The notes beneath the pieces are model-generated. The model had not been told where the DNA came from, did not search any database, and saw nothing but the letters and a program-made list of their open reading frames with translations. Made by a program: the position numbers and the translations under genes. 64,000 bases of DNA from assembly GCA_022453515.1 (NCBI GenBank), contig JAJNNY010000002.1:1054001-1118000 (forward strand), in the 5' to 3' direction. Of the stretch, positions 45,385 through 56,769 are shown piece by piece (the stretch's first letter is position 1; every line of letters begins with the position of its first letter). The stretch is from Astrocystis sublimbata (lineage: Eukaryota > Ascomycota > Sordariomycetes > Xylariales > Xylariaceae).

Positions 45385-47128
45385 TCATACTTGGCCACGG
45401 ACAAAATCATCATTCGTGATGACGTATCGCACGCATCTCAAGTCAGCCTCGGCAACTCGATTTTTCCCTCCCACTCGACTAGGTAAAAAGAATTCCCGGA
45501 ATGCGAGCCGATGGGATTTCGATCGAACGGTACGAATGGTGTTGTCTAAGCTACCTGGAAGTGCCCTGTTTCACCTTGGCGGTGAGCGAGTTTCGGTCAG
45601 GGGATTGAATCCATTACGGCCGGTTCTTCCGACTCGGCCTTATTGTAATTGCACGAGAAGACAAAAACGAACACAAACTAAACTATTCGAGCGTGCGACA
45701 ACCGACTGTCATAGCGTTGCCAGCGCTGGTGTTACTAAGCATGGGTATGTCATGTCGAACGGGTTTCTGAACGGGCAGTCGGGCAGCAGGACCCTTGCAA
45801 AAAGCGTTCGGGATGACATGTGTCGACCAGGTACTAAATCAGACTAGAGTAAGGCTAGATTAGACGAAGCGAGGCCAAGATGGCACGAATAGGAAACTCC
45901 ATAAGTTGCTTCCGGCGATAATCCCAGCAGACCGCATTTTAGATGGATTTTGACATGCCAAACCTACATTTGATTTGCCAAGGGAACGAACATATTATAT
46001 AGAACGCTGCATATATATTATGATCAACGAACTCATCGAAATCCCCAGCCCATCGGACCTTTAGCCATCGCTGGCCAGGATCATCTGCTGGTGGAAAAAC
46101 AACCAAGGAGCTAGCAAGGGCCATTGAGGCACGTAGATAAAATTAAAGTTTTACACCGAGAAGGTGAAGGAATCAAATCGCATGTCGACCCAATCGAACC
46201 CTGTCGCCGGTCACCGGCACGAGAAACGTTCGTCCAACGCCACGCCAACAGTGCATGAAAACAAGGGACCTCACCGAGGTTTGGTATTTCGGGCGCTCTA
46301 GTGCGTCTCTACTACTAGTCAGACATGCAAATGCAAAGTTGACAGATTTGACTGACTACCTGACTTGTCTAGCCATTCTTGTCCACGATCCCTAGGCTAA
46401 AACCGCAATTGTCGAATCGGGCTCACCTTGGACCTGCCAAGGTGAAATCCGCATACCTTGCTTGCCAGGAACCCAGGTCCCTACCTAGTTGGTAGGATAA
46501 TGCGAAAAAAAAAAAAATGCCCGCCGGGCGAGGCCGGGGACCGATCCGCCATGGCATTGTCGACTGATGCATCGCCCACGCCAATCTCATCCACGCTGGT
46601 GTACATGCCTACGTACATATATACATAGGATTAGGTAGGTATATATAGCACTTGGCAAAAATACCAGCCGCGGTTTTGTTAAAACCTACCCTGCTTGATA
46701 TGTGCTGTGCCGCAGAATCTATCACATATAAGATTCGCTGCTACCTGGTACATGATCTTCGCTTGAAAGAACGATTCTGGAACGCCGTTTGTCTGGTCAT
46801 GCCGCCAAGACCTTGCACAGGTTCCGGGAGCGTGGGGTTGGGGCCGAACTCTGGGTACATTTCCTACTTCAGTATGTACCTCACCCTGCCCTGCCCTTGG
46901 GAATCTGACAGGTCAGCCCCCTAGATTTAGACATACATATTACGGTATGCTATGGTCATGGCTACCTAGGTAGGTAGGTATCTATGTTTATAAACAGGCA
47001 AAGCGTGGGGAACCCTATTGCTCGTCCTAGGAACGCGTGGACAGCTAGCCTCAGGCACAGCACAAATTTGTTTTGTTCCTTCTCAATCCCCCACGTTTTG
47101 ATGTTCTATGTTACTGTGTTGTCTTGGA

Positions 47129-47151
47129 GGGGGGGGGGGGGGGGGGGGGGG
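47129..47151 (+). repeat. Poly(G) tract, 23 bases
   Basis: An uninterrupted run of 23 guanines lies in the gene-poor interval. Such tracts are rare, can form G-quadruplexes and are prone to length error during sequencing and replication, so the exact count is uncertain. Confidence 0.9.
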
Positions 47152-50100
47152 CTGGATTGGTCTGGTCACAAACGGGGTTTTCGATTTGAAATCCTCGACT
47201 CCGTGTATCAGCGTGCCAGAGTGCCAGAGTCTTGGCTCATTGAAACTGCTACGAGAGGAAAGCGATCGATCATCTATTTTGCTTCGTATCGTGCTGCTAC
47301 TCTCAGCCGAAACCCATTCCGAGACGCCGAAGAGCGCGGTGTCTGATCTGATTTGTTCTGCCTTTTCCAAGTGGCGCCAACCGCGCTTTCTTGTTAATCA
47401 GAGTGATATTGACGTTTGCTGATGACGATGGGGAAACGCAGTGTACGTGTGTGAGGGTGTTGGGGATGGTGTATAGCGTACAACGTAGGTAAGCAAGAAC
47501 CAGATCCTCGAAATGTGTGGTACATCTGATTCTTACTTACTGTAGATGTAAGATTGTGAGATCGCTAGCAAGTGGCAGTTAGCTATTGGATAAGCGAAAT
47601 CTTAAAACCGTGGCCTCCCGTCGCGGGTGAGACTGGGCGAGTGTGTCCTTCCGTATGACCTCGCGCAGTCGTGGATGAAGACTCTCAAGAGATCGGTCGA
47701 GAACCGAGTGTGGCTGGCTGCGTAGTGAGAAACTCATGCAAGAAGCGTTGACGATAGTCGCAACCGTGGTCTGAGGGTGGTATTTTGCCGGGACCTGGGG
47801 AGTTCATTTCGTCCGAGGCAGTCGTGCTGATTGCTCCCGTCGTAATCTATTCATGTCAGCATGCAGATCAACATGACGTGTGTATCGAAAGACCCTTTTG
47901 CTTGTTGCCGCCGTAGGCGATGGAAATGATGATGATTTGCGTTGCATCGAGAAAGCAGTCGACTAATCTGGTGGCATGCATGTGCCTAGCACGGCACATA
48001 CTACATCACAAGAATGACAGTGAGCGAGAGGCTCAGGTCATCGTACGAGAATGCCGATATCACCAGAGTCAGAAGCGGTGTTTCATCATAGCTGACAGCT
48101 TATACATACGTGTAGTGTGTGGTGTAGGCCCAGAACACGCTACCGGCTCATGTTCCGTTGCTGGGGTGGTAAGCATATCCCGCGTTGCAAGGATGCGAAG
48201 GAGAAGACTACTCGATACGGTTCAAGGTGAAAGTGGCAGACGCTCTTGTGGTTCGGCAAGCTCATCCTTAGAATCCATCAAGCCGGGCCGCGGTACTTCG
48301 CTTCTGCTCGCCAAGGAAATCGTGGAGGTACTGAACCATCTGCTGGGCGTCACTCTACCACCAAACACCGCTTGTCAGCAACGAGAGATGGGCAATATCC
48401 GAAGGCCAGGGTACAAAATCCCATTGGTATCTTTTGAGATAACATCTAACCAAGACACGAACGTGAGCTGTCGAGACGAGATCCAAACTTTGTGGAAACT
48501 TAGCCATCATCGAGGTTGGCATTACCGGAGAATTAAACTTAAAACTCGTCCAGGGCCCTGACTGCATCATTCGTTGCATGTGCTGTGCCGTAACAGGTGT
48601 TGTTGAATTGTCCGTCAGCCTTCTATTTTGAGAGACGAAAGCGTGTTTTCTCTCTCATTCGTTCATTCAGGAAACAGAGGAGAGCCAGATGGTTTTGGTT
48701 TCCTCCCCTACTCAAGTATTTGGTACCGATATGGCCTTTGTTCTCACCCATTAGTGACTCTGCATGCTGTTGCTTCGAGTTGCATTGGTTTCGATCCTTG
48801 GGGGCCCAAAACGAATGGAATAGCAAGCGTTGAGGTAAGCAACAATGGCATGTCTTTTTCTCGGTGGAACATTGGCGAAATGGCGAAATGGCGACAACTT
48901 ACAAGTGCCCACGGCGGCGCTCACAGGCGGCGCCAGCCCCGCTTGTGGCTTGTCATGCCATGGCACTTAAATGTTGACAGTTAACGGTTTTCTGGTAGCG
49001 ACGCCATCCATGTTCGTCGGGCTATTTCTCGATGCTGTACGTAGTAGATGGTCAGCATTAGATCCCGGCATCGGCACCGGTTGGATCGTGCCTGATGGGT
49101 CGCAGCCAGGGCATCCAGCACTCGACTGCGCTAATCCAGCGTTCGGACGGCCTGGCCAACCTGGCTAGCGGCGGGGCTGCGCGTGAATGGGCTGAGTCTC
49201 CGACAACATCACCCGTCTTTGCTGCAAGACGTCAGTAGATGTCGGCTGTGCGCTTGCTCGACGATGGGCAATGGGCGGGCACTCTGGCCTTGCACGCGAC
49301 GGAGGCACGATCCGGTGTGGAACTAGGCTGATTCCAGCTCGTGCTTGTCCCATGGCCAAGAGCCACTTGCACGTGGCCGACAACGTGCGCGAAGCCGCAC
49401 TGACGATGCCTATAACGGTAGGCCTCTCGTGTTCCGTCCCCCTTCAAGATGAGGTTCATGGGAACGGGCGAGCCGCAGTGTATATACCGAGTATACACCG
49501 CTCATGCTGCTACGCATTCCACGCCATCATGCTCGCAAGGTATCATGGGAAAGCATGGCCGAAACAGGCCTTCTTGGCCCTTTGTCCGAGCGCGAGGCAA
49601 TCAGGAGGCTCGTGATGTTCTGGAAGGCTCGTGACTCAGCCCGTTCATGGCAAGGGCCGAGGGGGCATGTGCGAGAAGACGGAGAAGATGGTACTAGTAT
49701 ACATAGTATGCGGTCCTGTCATGTCTGGAGGCTAATTTGCCCCCAACTTAGTGTTTCCAAGCACTTACCCAACCTAACCTTGGAGGTACTCGGTAAAATA
49801 CTTGGGGGGACCAGGCGAGCCAGGCACAATTATCGGTTAGATACTTACTGTAGTACGATGGGCAGGGTGGGTAAATATATGACGATATTCTAAGGCATTT
49901 AATGCAGAGCATGCAGGGATACCTTGGAACAAAATGGTGGCATATTTCATATTTCGTGAGTGGCATTCCAGTGCTTGTCAGTGCTAGGATCCAATGCATA
50001 TCGAGTCGTCTGAGGAGGACGAATTGGGCTGCCGCCCTCTACCATCTAGGCAAGTAGATTACCAAGCTCGCCAAGCACAGCCAAATCGAGACGGAGGCAT

Positions 50101-51844
50101 ATTCCCCAGTCAATTCTGACATATCCATGATATACGTCTCACTGAGCACCAGTAATCATACATGTACACATACCAGGAGTCGAGGGAGTGTAGGTAAGTT
50201 GCGCAGTCTGAAGCCACTTAGACGAGCGTTGCTTGCTTGTACTTGTTTCGAGGCAGTACCAAGCGGGCAGGGCTTGCTCTACCCAAAACGCCACGAACGA
50301 GGCGGAGTTCACAGGCTTCTCGGCCCAAGCACCAGATATTCTGGAACTGTTCATCTACTAGTAGTGATGCTGTCTGGCGACATTGTCAAAGATTTGCAGG
50401 GTGGGTTTTGGTTGCGGGTACAAGCGTGCTTGGGACCCAGGCCTGATATTTCCTATTCTGGCCACCTGCAGGTCAAAGCAGCCAACCGGAAGTGGGAACG
50501 TCTGCCTCGTACGAGGGCTAATAACTAAACGAGCACGTTGACATGTACCTACTTAGACTCACGAGAGCCATATGCGCCTTTCGCCTTCAAACTCGTTAAA
50601 TTCGTCCGAAAGCCAACATGTGGATGCGAAAGGGCTCTCTTTTCTCCTGTGGGCAGAGGCCTCGCATTGACGTTCGCACGGGAGTATTTAAATGATATTA
50701 AGCTCGCTATGCCGATGTCTGAGCGTCCCTATCTGGGGCTCATGTGCTCATGTTTTGTTGCCCGTTGTTAACTCAGCATATCCCAGTCCAGATGATCTCA
50801 CGTAGCATCCGCACATAGCCCGCGAGGGAAGGCGATGAGATTGTGAGACTTAGTCTGGTTTCTCGATAGCAACAATCTCCTAATCGATAAATCGGTGTGT
50901 CGTACTAGCGATATCGACCGATCACAACTTACGGCGGCGCCATCGTGGGCAGTGGGGTAACGGAGATGTGAAACCGCCTAAAGATATTACGACTCAGAGT
51001 CATTACCTAGTGTCTCTACAGCACGAGATGGTCGCATTGTGGTCGCAGGAACAAGCCGCATCGACGCGTAGTCAGGAGACGAAGGGAACGGCTCATGATA
51101 ATTCCAGAGTCTCCTGGTAGTAGCAGCCGAGGCAGCGTCCCGATATTGCCATCTTTAGCTCTAACTGTTGTGGCTAGCTTTGCGCGTAATACTAGATACC
51201 TTAGCTACCTAAGCTATTACCTGTTAGACGCCACCGCGTCCAAGAGCACTATCCATTTAGTAATCTTCGCTCTTGCAAAGCATTCGAATTACGGGCTGTC
51301 GTGTAAAGTAGAATGTTTTATGAGGGTCGATTGGCTTAGGTTTCAGTAGCAAGTGTCGCATCGGATCAAACGAGTCATGCTTCGTATGCGGTGTGGATTA
51401 TCACGTACGAGTTGGTGTCTGGTACGAGTCTAGTATTATCCAAATGCGTAGCAATGATGAGGCTGTGTGTGGCACCATGTGAGATGATATAATTATCTGC
51501 TGGATAAATGACAACGTCCTAGTGCGGTGACCGCTCGTCACGAATCTTCGTAATCAGGCTATTGTGATTCGTCACTTGTAGAACACATTGAGTAAGTGAT
51601 AGACTTGCGAATGGCGGCGTAACAGGAAGCTACCTAGTATATCGGTTGGTTTGGGTTGAGTTACCAGGAGGTAAGCGACTACGTAGAAGGCCACTTGCTG
51701 CCGCCTACCTACCTGCTACATGTGGGATGTAAGTTGAAATTTGGGCAATATACATGTACAGAAGTATACCAAGGTTCACCCTGTTATGTATTGCCAACCA
51801 GTGGGGCGGTATGTCCCGAGGTCGCACCGTACCTGTTGAAGCGG

Positions 51845-51863
51845 GCCTCTCTCTCTCTCTCTC
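51845..51863. repeat. Dinucleotide microsatellite (CT)n
   Basis: About nine tandem CT units lie in intergenic DNA. Confidence 0.8.
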
Positions 51864-54800
51864 AAGATGCAAGAGGATTTCCAGCTCAGACCCTGTTGTT
51901 CTTAGATCACCTCCAAAGCCATCTTGGACGATGGCAAACGGGTGCCTTTTGTGCGCATTTATAACCGCGTTGGAAATCGCACAGAGTGCATTGCGGTAAT
52001 GTGCTATTCAAATTGGCATGACCTGGATCTTGACTACCTGTTTCCAAGAATGACATGGCTGCAATGCTGATTTTGCGGTGCCGTGCCTCAACGGCGCGTC
52101 GTGGACAGGAACACTGGGCTACTCTTATGGGGTTGCACCGCAGCGTCGGCTTGTAGACACGGATTGATCTAGGCGAAAGGAAATATCTGGCGATGCGGTT
52201 GGCATGGCTGCATACATCTCATAGCTTTCACATGACGGATGCTATCAGCAACGTTGGTGCTTATAAGAGCTTGTGCAGGAAGATCTCACACCGGATTATT
52301 TAAATCTACGCCGGTTACTCGGCCATCTGCCCAATCGACCGGCAACCTCGTCAGTCTCGGTGCCCTCCCACCCCAATCGACGGCGTCCCCGAATCAGAGA
52401 AAAGCGTAATCCCGGCTCGAACCCGCATGATAGGTCCTACCACCCTTACCAGAAACCTGACCAGGGTCAACTACGAGGCTGACCTGTAGCCGAAAAATGT
52501 AGCCCAGCAGATGCAGCGCAATGATGCCCATGATAACGCCGATCTTGTTGACATGAACTCCATGAATCATCCGATGCCGAGGCCAAACAACGGGGAAACA
52601 GGGGCCCTGCCTAAATAGAAAGAGTACCAAAAGTACCCTGGCATGCCTGGATTTACAGCATTACAGGATTCCGAAGCCAGGAGTACAGTAGATGGTGATT
52701 CGGTTCAGATGATGCAACTTGCGACGAGCTTTATTGACTATCCCCCCCCCAGATTCATCAGGAGAGCAGCAATTCGTTTCATCAAGTGTGCGTATGTTCC
52801 TCCCTTTCTCCAGCTCACGGTTTAACCGCCGAGTATGTAGTCCCCCGCTATCGGTGAATATTCTATACTACGAGAAATTCTCCGAATTATATGTGAGGGT
52901 TCTGGATTGCAGACTTGATCCTTGCAAATGTCCGCGGCGCATAACATAAAGCCACTGCTGATGTCACGTTCTTGTAATCAAGCAATCCAAAGCGCGCGGG
53001 CGGCAAAGCACCCGCGCAAAGCCCTCGGTTCGGCCCTCGGATGAGGCGTGGCGCTAGCACAAAGACAGAAATCTCATATCGCCATTCCCCACGAAGAGGT
53101 TGGCGTCAATGAAAGGCAGGAGTCGGTCAAGAGATCGAATGAGCCACCCGCAACCTGTCGGTCTAGGGCACGGCAATGTAGCGGGCGTTGTGCATCATGG
53201 CAGAGAACAGAGTATGTAAGAAAAGCCACCAAGACCGGTGAGAGTCGAATGCCAATAGGAACGGCTCTTGCCCTCCACAGAACCATCAGCTGATCAGGGT
53301 CGGGTCTTGGGACTCATACTGGGTGTATGTACAAGGAACCAAGGTGGTTGCGGAGGTTTCGTGTCCCTATTCAAAGAGTTGTTGCTGCTGCATCTATTGT
53401 GCCGGCTCTGTTCTCTTCGCTCTAGGAGATTCGCGTAAATCCTCGCGAGATCTACCTACCAACCAAGGTAGGTAGGCACATCGCGTGATGACAGCTACTC
53501 GTATGAATTTGGGGGTCCAGGAACCAAGGCCCCCTTACACCGAACAAACAAGGGGGGAATATAAAGATATATCCACAAGACGACCTGAGCACTCGGCGGC
53601 ACACAAAGGACCTGTCATAAATGGTGCCTTGCAGCTTCGGTTCCCCGCAGAACCTGGTAGGGGAGAGGCTTAATACATTTAGAATAGGAGTTTCCAGCGA
53701 TCAGATGTGGCATGATTTACTTACTTGGACATGTTACTGTTTATGTGTATCAAACACCCTATTCTGGCCATGCGTGGCCCGGGGTACTAGGTTATGTGCA
53801 GGGTTCGCCCAGCAGTTACCATAGCTCTCTACAAAGTGGGATGCAGCAGGATTCCTGAATCGCTAGGTAGGTGAAGCCAGTTTCACGCCAAGACAGTATC
53901 GATATTCTTGATGCCCAGGGGAGGTGGCTGGATGTGCGATTGAACTTGCTCGGCCATCTCAGATAGATCAGTGTAGTAGTGCTGTAATATGGGCATCATC
54001 TTCTGTACACGCCATCATGTCTATCATGTCTTAGTGCGCGTACTCCATCACTACATCACCATGTACATCAGTACTCATCACTGATCAGGACTAGGGCGCC
54101 GCCAGATACTACCTGACCTTAGTACCAAGCAACCTGCATGCATTTGCGTGCATGCATGTGTCTAGTATGCCCTGTCTTTGAGCCCTGTCTGCCATTTTGC
54201 AGGCATTCACAAACCCTGCAAGATTGACGGAAAGTAAACCAGAGCTTAGGTACCTTAGATACCTTATGTGAGACGCATGTACTCAGTACTTCTGGCTGAC
54301 CCAAGTGGGTGGCTGGCTTGCCCAATGTACAACCACACGCCACACGCAGTAATTGCAGCTCGTGCAGGTGCCGCCCAATGGAGGGATAGGGCAACCTCTA
54401 CACTGGGGCTACCCACCCCACGGCACCGCAAGTAGAATTAGATGCTCACCCCACACAAGTCAAGCCAATAAGCGTGGATGCTGTGCTTCCTAAGTACCCT
54501 TTACCCTTTTGGCGATGCATTCTAGTGGGTTAAATGATGGATGTACTTACTCAGGTACGAGTATGCTTACACGTACAGATTTCCGTGGCAGGAAGGCCTT
54601 GTCATAATTAACTTCCATCTGGAATGGCAATCCTAGTTTGCTGCTTTCAGATTAGGTACTAAGTAGGCCGCGCTTCTTGTTCGTGCAGATGCAACAAACA
54701 GAAGTGGTATGAGGGAGCTCCTCTCCTGGCCGTGCACAGGCTTAATTTGTCCTTGCCACAAGCCGCCTTCACGCCATATTGTCGGTTCAATTGCCTACTG

Positions 54801-55899
54801 GGTACAGAGGTCCCGACGTCACAAGTCCACCCGTAACTCGAAGCGTCTGAATCCAGATCGAGCTGAGGTCCACGTCCACGGTGGTAAGTTGTAACTAACA
54901 AGATGTACATACATGTCCAGTAGGTAGCAGCAACCTTACTACCTCCTACCACCAAGCCTGTCCTCCCACACGCCACACTGACCTTATTCCTACTAAATAC
55001 CTACTGACTTTTGCATCTGCATCTAACGCCCGCCAATCACAGGAATACAAACAGAAATAACATCAGGCAGGGTAGTAGCCTATCCAACGCTTACTCTCAT
55101 TTGCCCATTGCTTTTTTTTCTTTCCCTTTTTCCCTCTTGCATCTCCAAACTACCTGATCATGCAAGACAAGTACTCGGGAAGTCATGGCAGATACTTGTC
55201 TGTGTCCCGCGCTAAAGAGCCTCCATCGGATCTCCAGGATACCTAAACATCCAAGCCAGATACCCTGCTAACGTGCCTCGCGTGGTGGTCCACATGTGGG
55301 AGAGAGGACTAATGGATCCAGCCCACTGGAGTATAACGCCGTTTTGCGACGGGTCCCTTCGAGTCTTGACAAGCCCAAGCTCCTAGCTCTGCTATACTTT
55401 TTCCCGGTCGACCACCCAGGACCCTAAGACTCCAGGCCCCGGGTCCCGGGCCTGGGACTTCACAACCCATGAATGATGGCGTGTAAGTATACGTACTCTT
55501 CCCGAGCCCTGGCCAGCCCTGACATGTCAAATGGACCGACTATGTATGTCGGGGACCAGCTCGTTTCTGTCCCTGCTCCACGGATCTGGTTTGTCTGGGA
55601 GGTCACTCACACTGCCTGCCCTTCTCGCGAGCTATACCTACACGTGAAGGGATATTATACCAGGAGGAGGAACTAAAGCCCTTGCTCCCGGTACATCATT
55701 GCATAGTTGAGCCGCTCCCTTGTCCGTAACATCTCCTCACGCTCAGCCCGTTGCCCACAAACGGCCGGGGCCGTCTGGCGGTGCGTTCCCCGGTACTTGA
55801 GCTCATACCTAAGCCCATCTTATCTATTCTCGTACGTTCATGCTCATGCCCCCAGACATCGATGTCTGGGCTATCCCATCAAATCGTGGCATCGTTGCA

Positions 55900-56604
55900 G
55901 TTCTTGAAATGAAACAATCGTCATAGCTGGGTAGCCTTGAAACTGGCGTAGTACATATTGCCGTCCGCTCCCTCCTTCCCATCGCCACGACGACCCCAGA
56001 GCTCATCTACGCACTTCGCACTTCACCAGCAACTACTTCTGTTTAGCATAATACAAACGACTACTTGCAATCACGTTACAGAGACCATACATCCCTGGCA
56101 GCCCCAGGTCATTTGTTCGCCGCCCCTTCTGCAAACGCTCCTCCAACTTGTTGCCCTACAACAAAGACCCTTGCAAAGCAAACAAGAAACAACCTCCCTA
56201 CGTTTACCAAGATTTCGACTTGCTGTGTTTTGCCTGGTCGATTTCTTTCAGCTGCTCCCGGACTCTGCAGAAGCTACTAGGCTATATAAACGTCTCTTGT
56301 CGCCTCGAAACATCTCACAATTCCACCAAGGATTTCTTCTCCATCACTATCAATACCTCATCTACGCACCTTCAAGTAGTCGCCCATCTTAGTCAACTAC
56401 CTAAGTCAACTACCTAAGCCTCCCTCCCATCAACTCAAGAACCAGGTCAGTCTCACAACATCCCTTTCTATCATGGGTCCTGTTATCACTAACATGGACT
56501 TAGACACGATCTCAGACTCCACAGAGCCTTCGGAGCCATCACCCTCGAGATTCCTGCTGTAGACTCTATCAGTTACCAACCGTCAAGGTTCAAGACTATT
56601 CACC
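55900..56604 (+). promoter_or_regulatory. Promoter and leader of the small Cys-rich gene
   Basis: TATATAA at 56283-56289 is a good TATA box. From about 56310 to 56445 the sequence is pyrimidine-rich and has no ATG, as in fungal leaders. A canonical intron is inferred at 56446-56503: gtcagt donor, CACTAAC branch site near 56488, ttag acceptor 9-12 bases later, 58 nt long. The final bases CACCATGG give a strong initiation context at 56605. The C/T-rich stretch from 55950 to 56280 could be promoter or a longer leader from an upstream start site. Confidence 0.6.
56473..56562 (+). other. Upstream ORF of 29 codons, start codon inside a 5'UTR intron
   Basis: The ATG at 56473 opens a 29-codon frame ending at TAG 56560-56562. 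Its peptide is acidic and Ser/Pro-rich. The ATG lies inside the inferred intron 56446-56503, so splicing removes it and leaves 56605 as the first ATG of the mature mRNA. If the intron is retained, this ORF would be translated first and could repress the main frame. The effect is inferred; the positions are read directly. Confidence 0.5.
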
Positions 56605-56769
56605 ATGGCTGTTGCAACCAATTGCGCACACTCATTTAAGATGATCAAGTCTGACAGTACCCTGGTTCAATGGAGTTGCAACTTGTGTCATTCGGGCCCT
56701 CATTGGTGGATTTTCGAGTGTCGATACTGCAAGATCCATACTTGCAGAGCGTGTGTTCACAACGCCTAG
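56605..56769 (+). CDS. Small Cys/His-rich protein, 54 residues, unknown function
   Basis: This is a compact frame of 54 codons, too short for ordinary gene finding, with seven Cys and five His. The pattern is C7-A-H9, then C25-N-L-C28-H29, H33-W-W, C39-R-Y-C42, H45, C47-R-A-C50 and H52. The spaced C-x2-C pairs and intervening His suggest a small zinc-binding fold with two metal sites. It has no signal peptide and no membrane segment. I do not recognise a named family; the arrangement loosely recalls ZZ- or PHD-type zinc ribbons but is shorter. It is the only convincing gene in 13.9 kb and has a TATA box, an ATG-free leader, a canonical leader intron and a strong start context. Isolated small genes with long upstream regions are often developmentally controlled in fungi, but that is inference. 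Confidence 0.62.
   Translation: MAVATNCAHSFKMIKSDSTLVQWSCNLCHSGPHWWIFECRYCKIHTCRACVHNA

Larger units (their letters stand above)
45385..55900. other. Gene-poor interval, left part
   Basis: This stretch of about 10.5 kb has no convincing gene. Open frames are short and overlap on both strands; the longest (47920-48561, 213 codons, plus) has random-looking composition and no motif. It contains an A13 run (46505-46517), a G23 run and CT dinucleotides at about 51845-51862. TACCTAGGTA-type palindromes occur at 46485, 46640, 46966-46983 and 53455-53475. Base composition is near balanced, so it does not look like RIP-mutated transposon DNA. It may serve as a long upstream regulatory region. Confidence 0.55.

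Noticed and set aside
47083..47370. Minus-strand frame with a run of prolines
   Set aside because: The prolines come from the G23 tract read on the opposite strand. The remainder shows no family resemblance.
47920..48561. Plus-strand open frame of 213 codons in the gene desert
   Set aside because: It starts with ATG but composition and residue order look random, with no domain, no intron logic and no leader. An ORF this long is slightly unusual by chance yet not enough for a gene call.
52415..52500. tRNA-like T-loop (GGTTCGAGCC on the minus strand)
   Set aside because: The T-stem does not pair, and no matching acceptor stem, D-arm or anticodon arm is present.
55958..56392. Open frame of 144 codons upstream of the Cys-rich gene
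   Set aside because: It has no ATG start in a good context and is Ser/Pro/Leu/Gln-rich because the DNA is a pyrimidine-rich promoter or leader. It also spans the TATA box.
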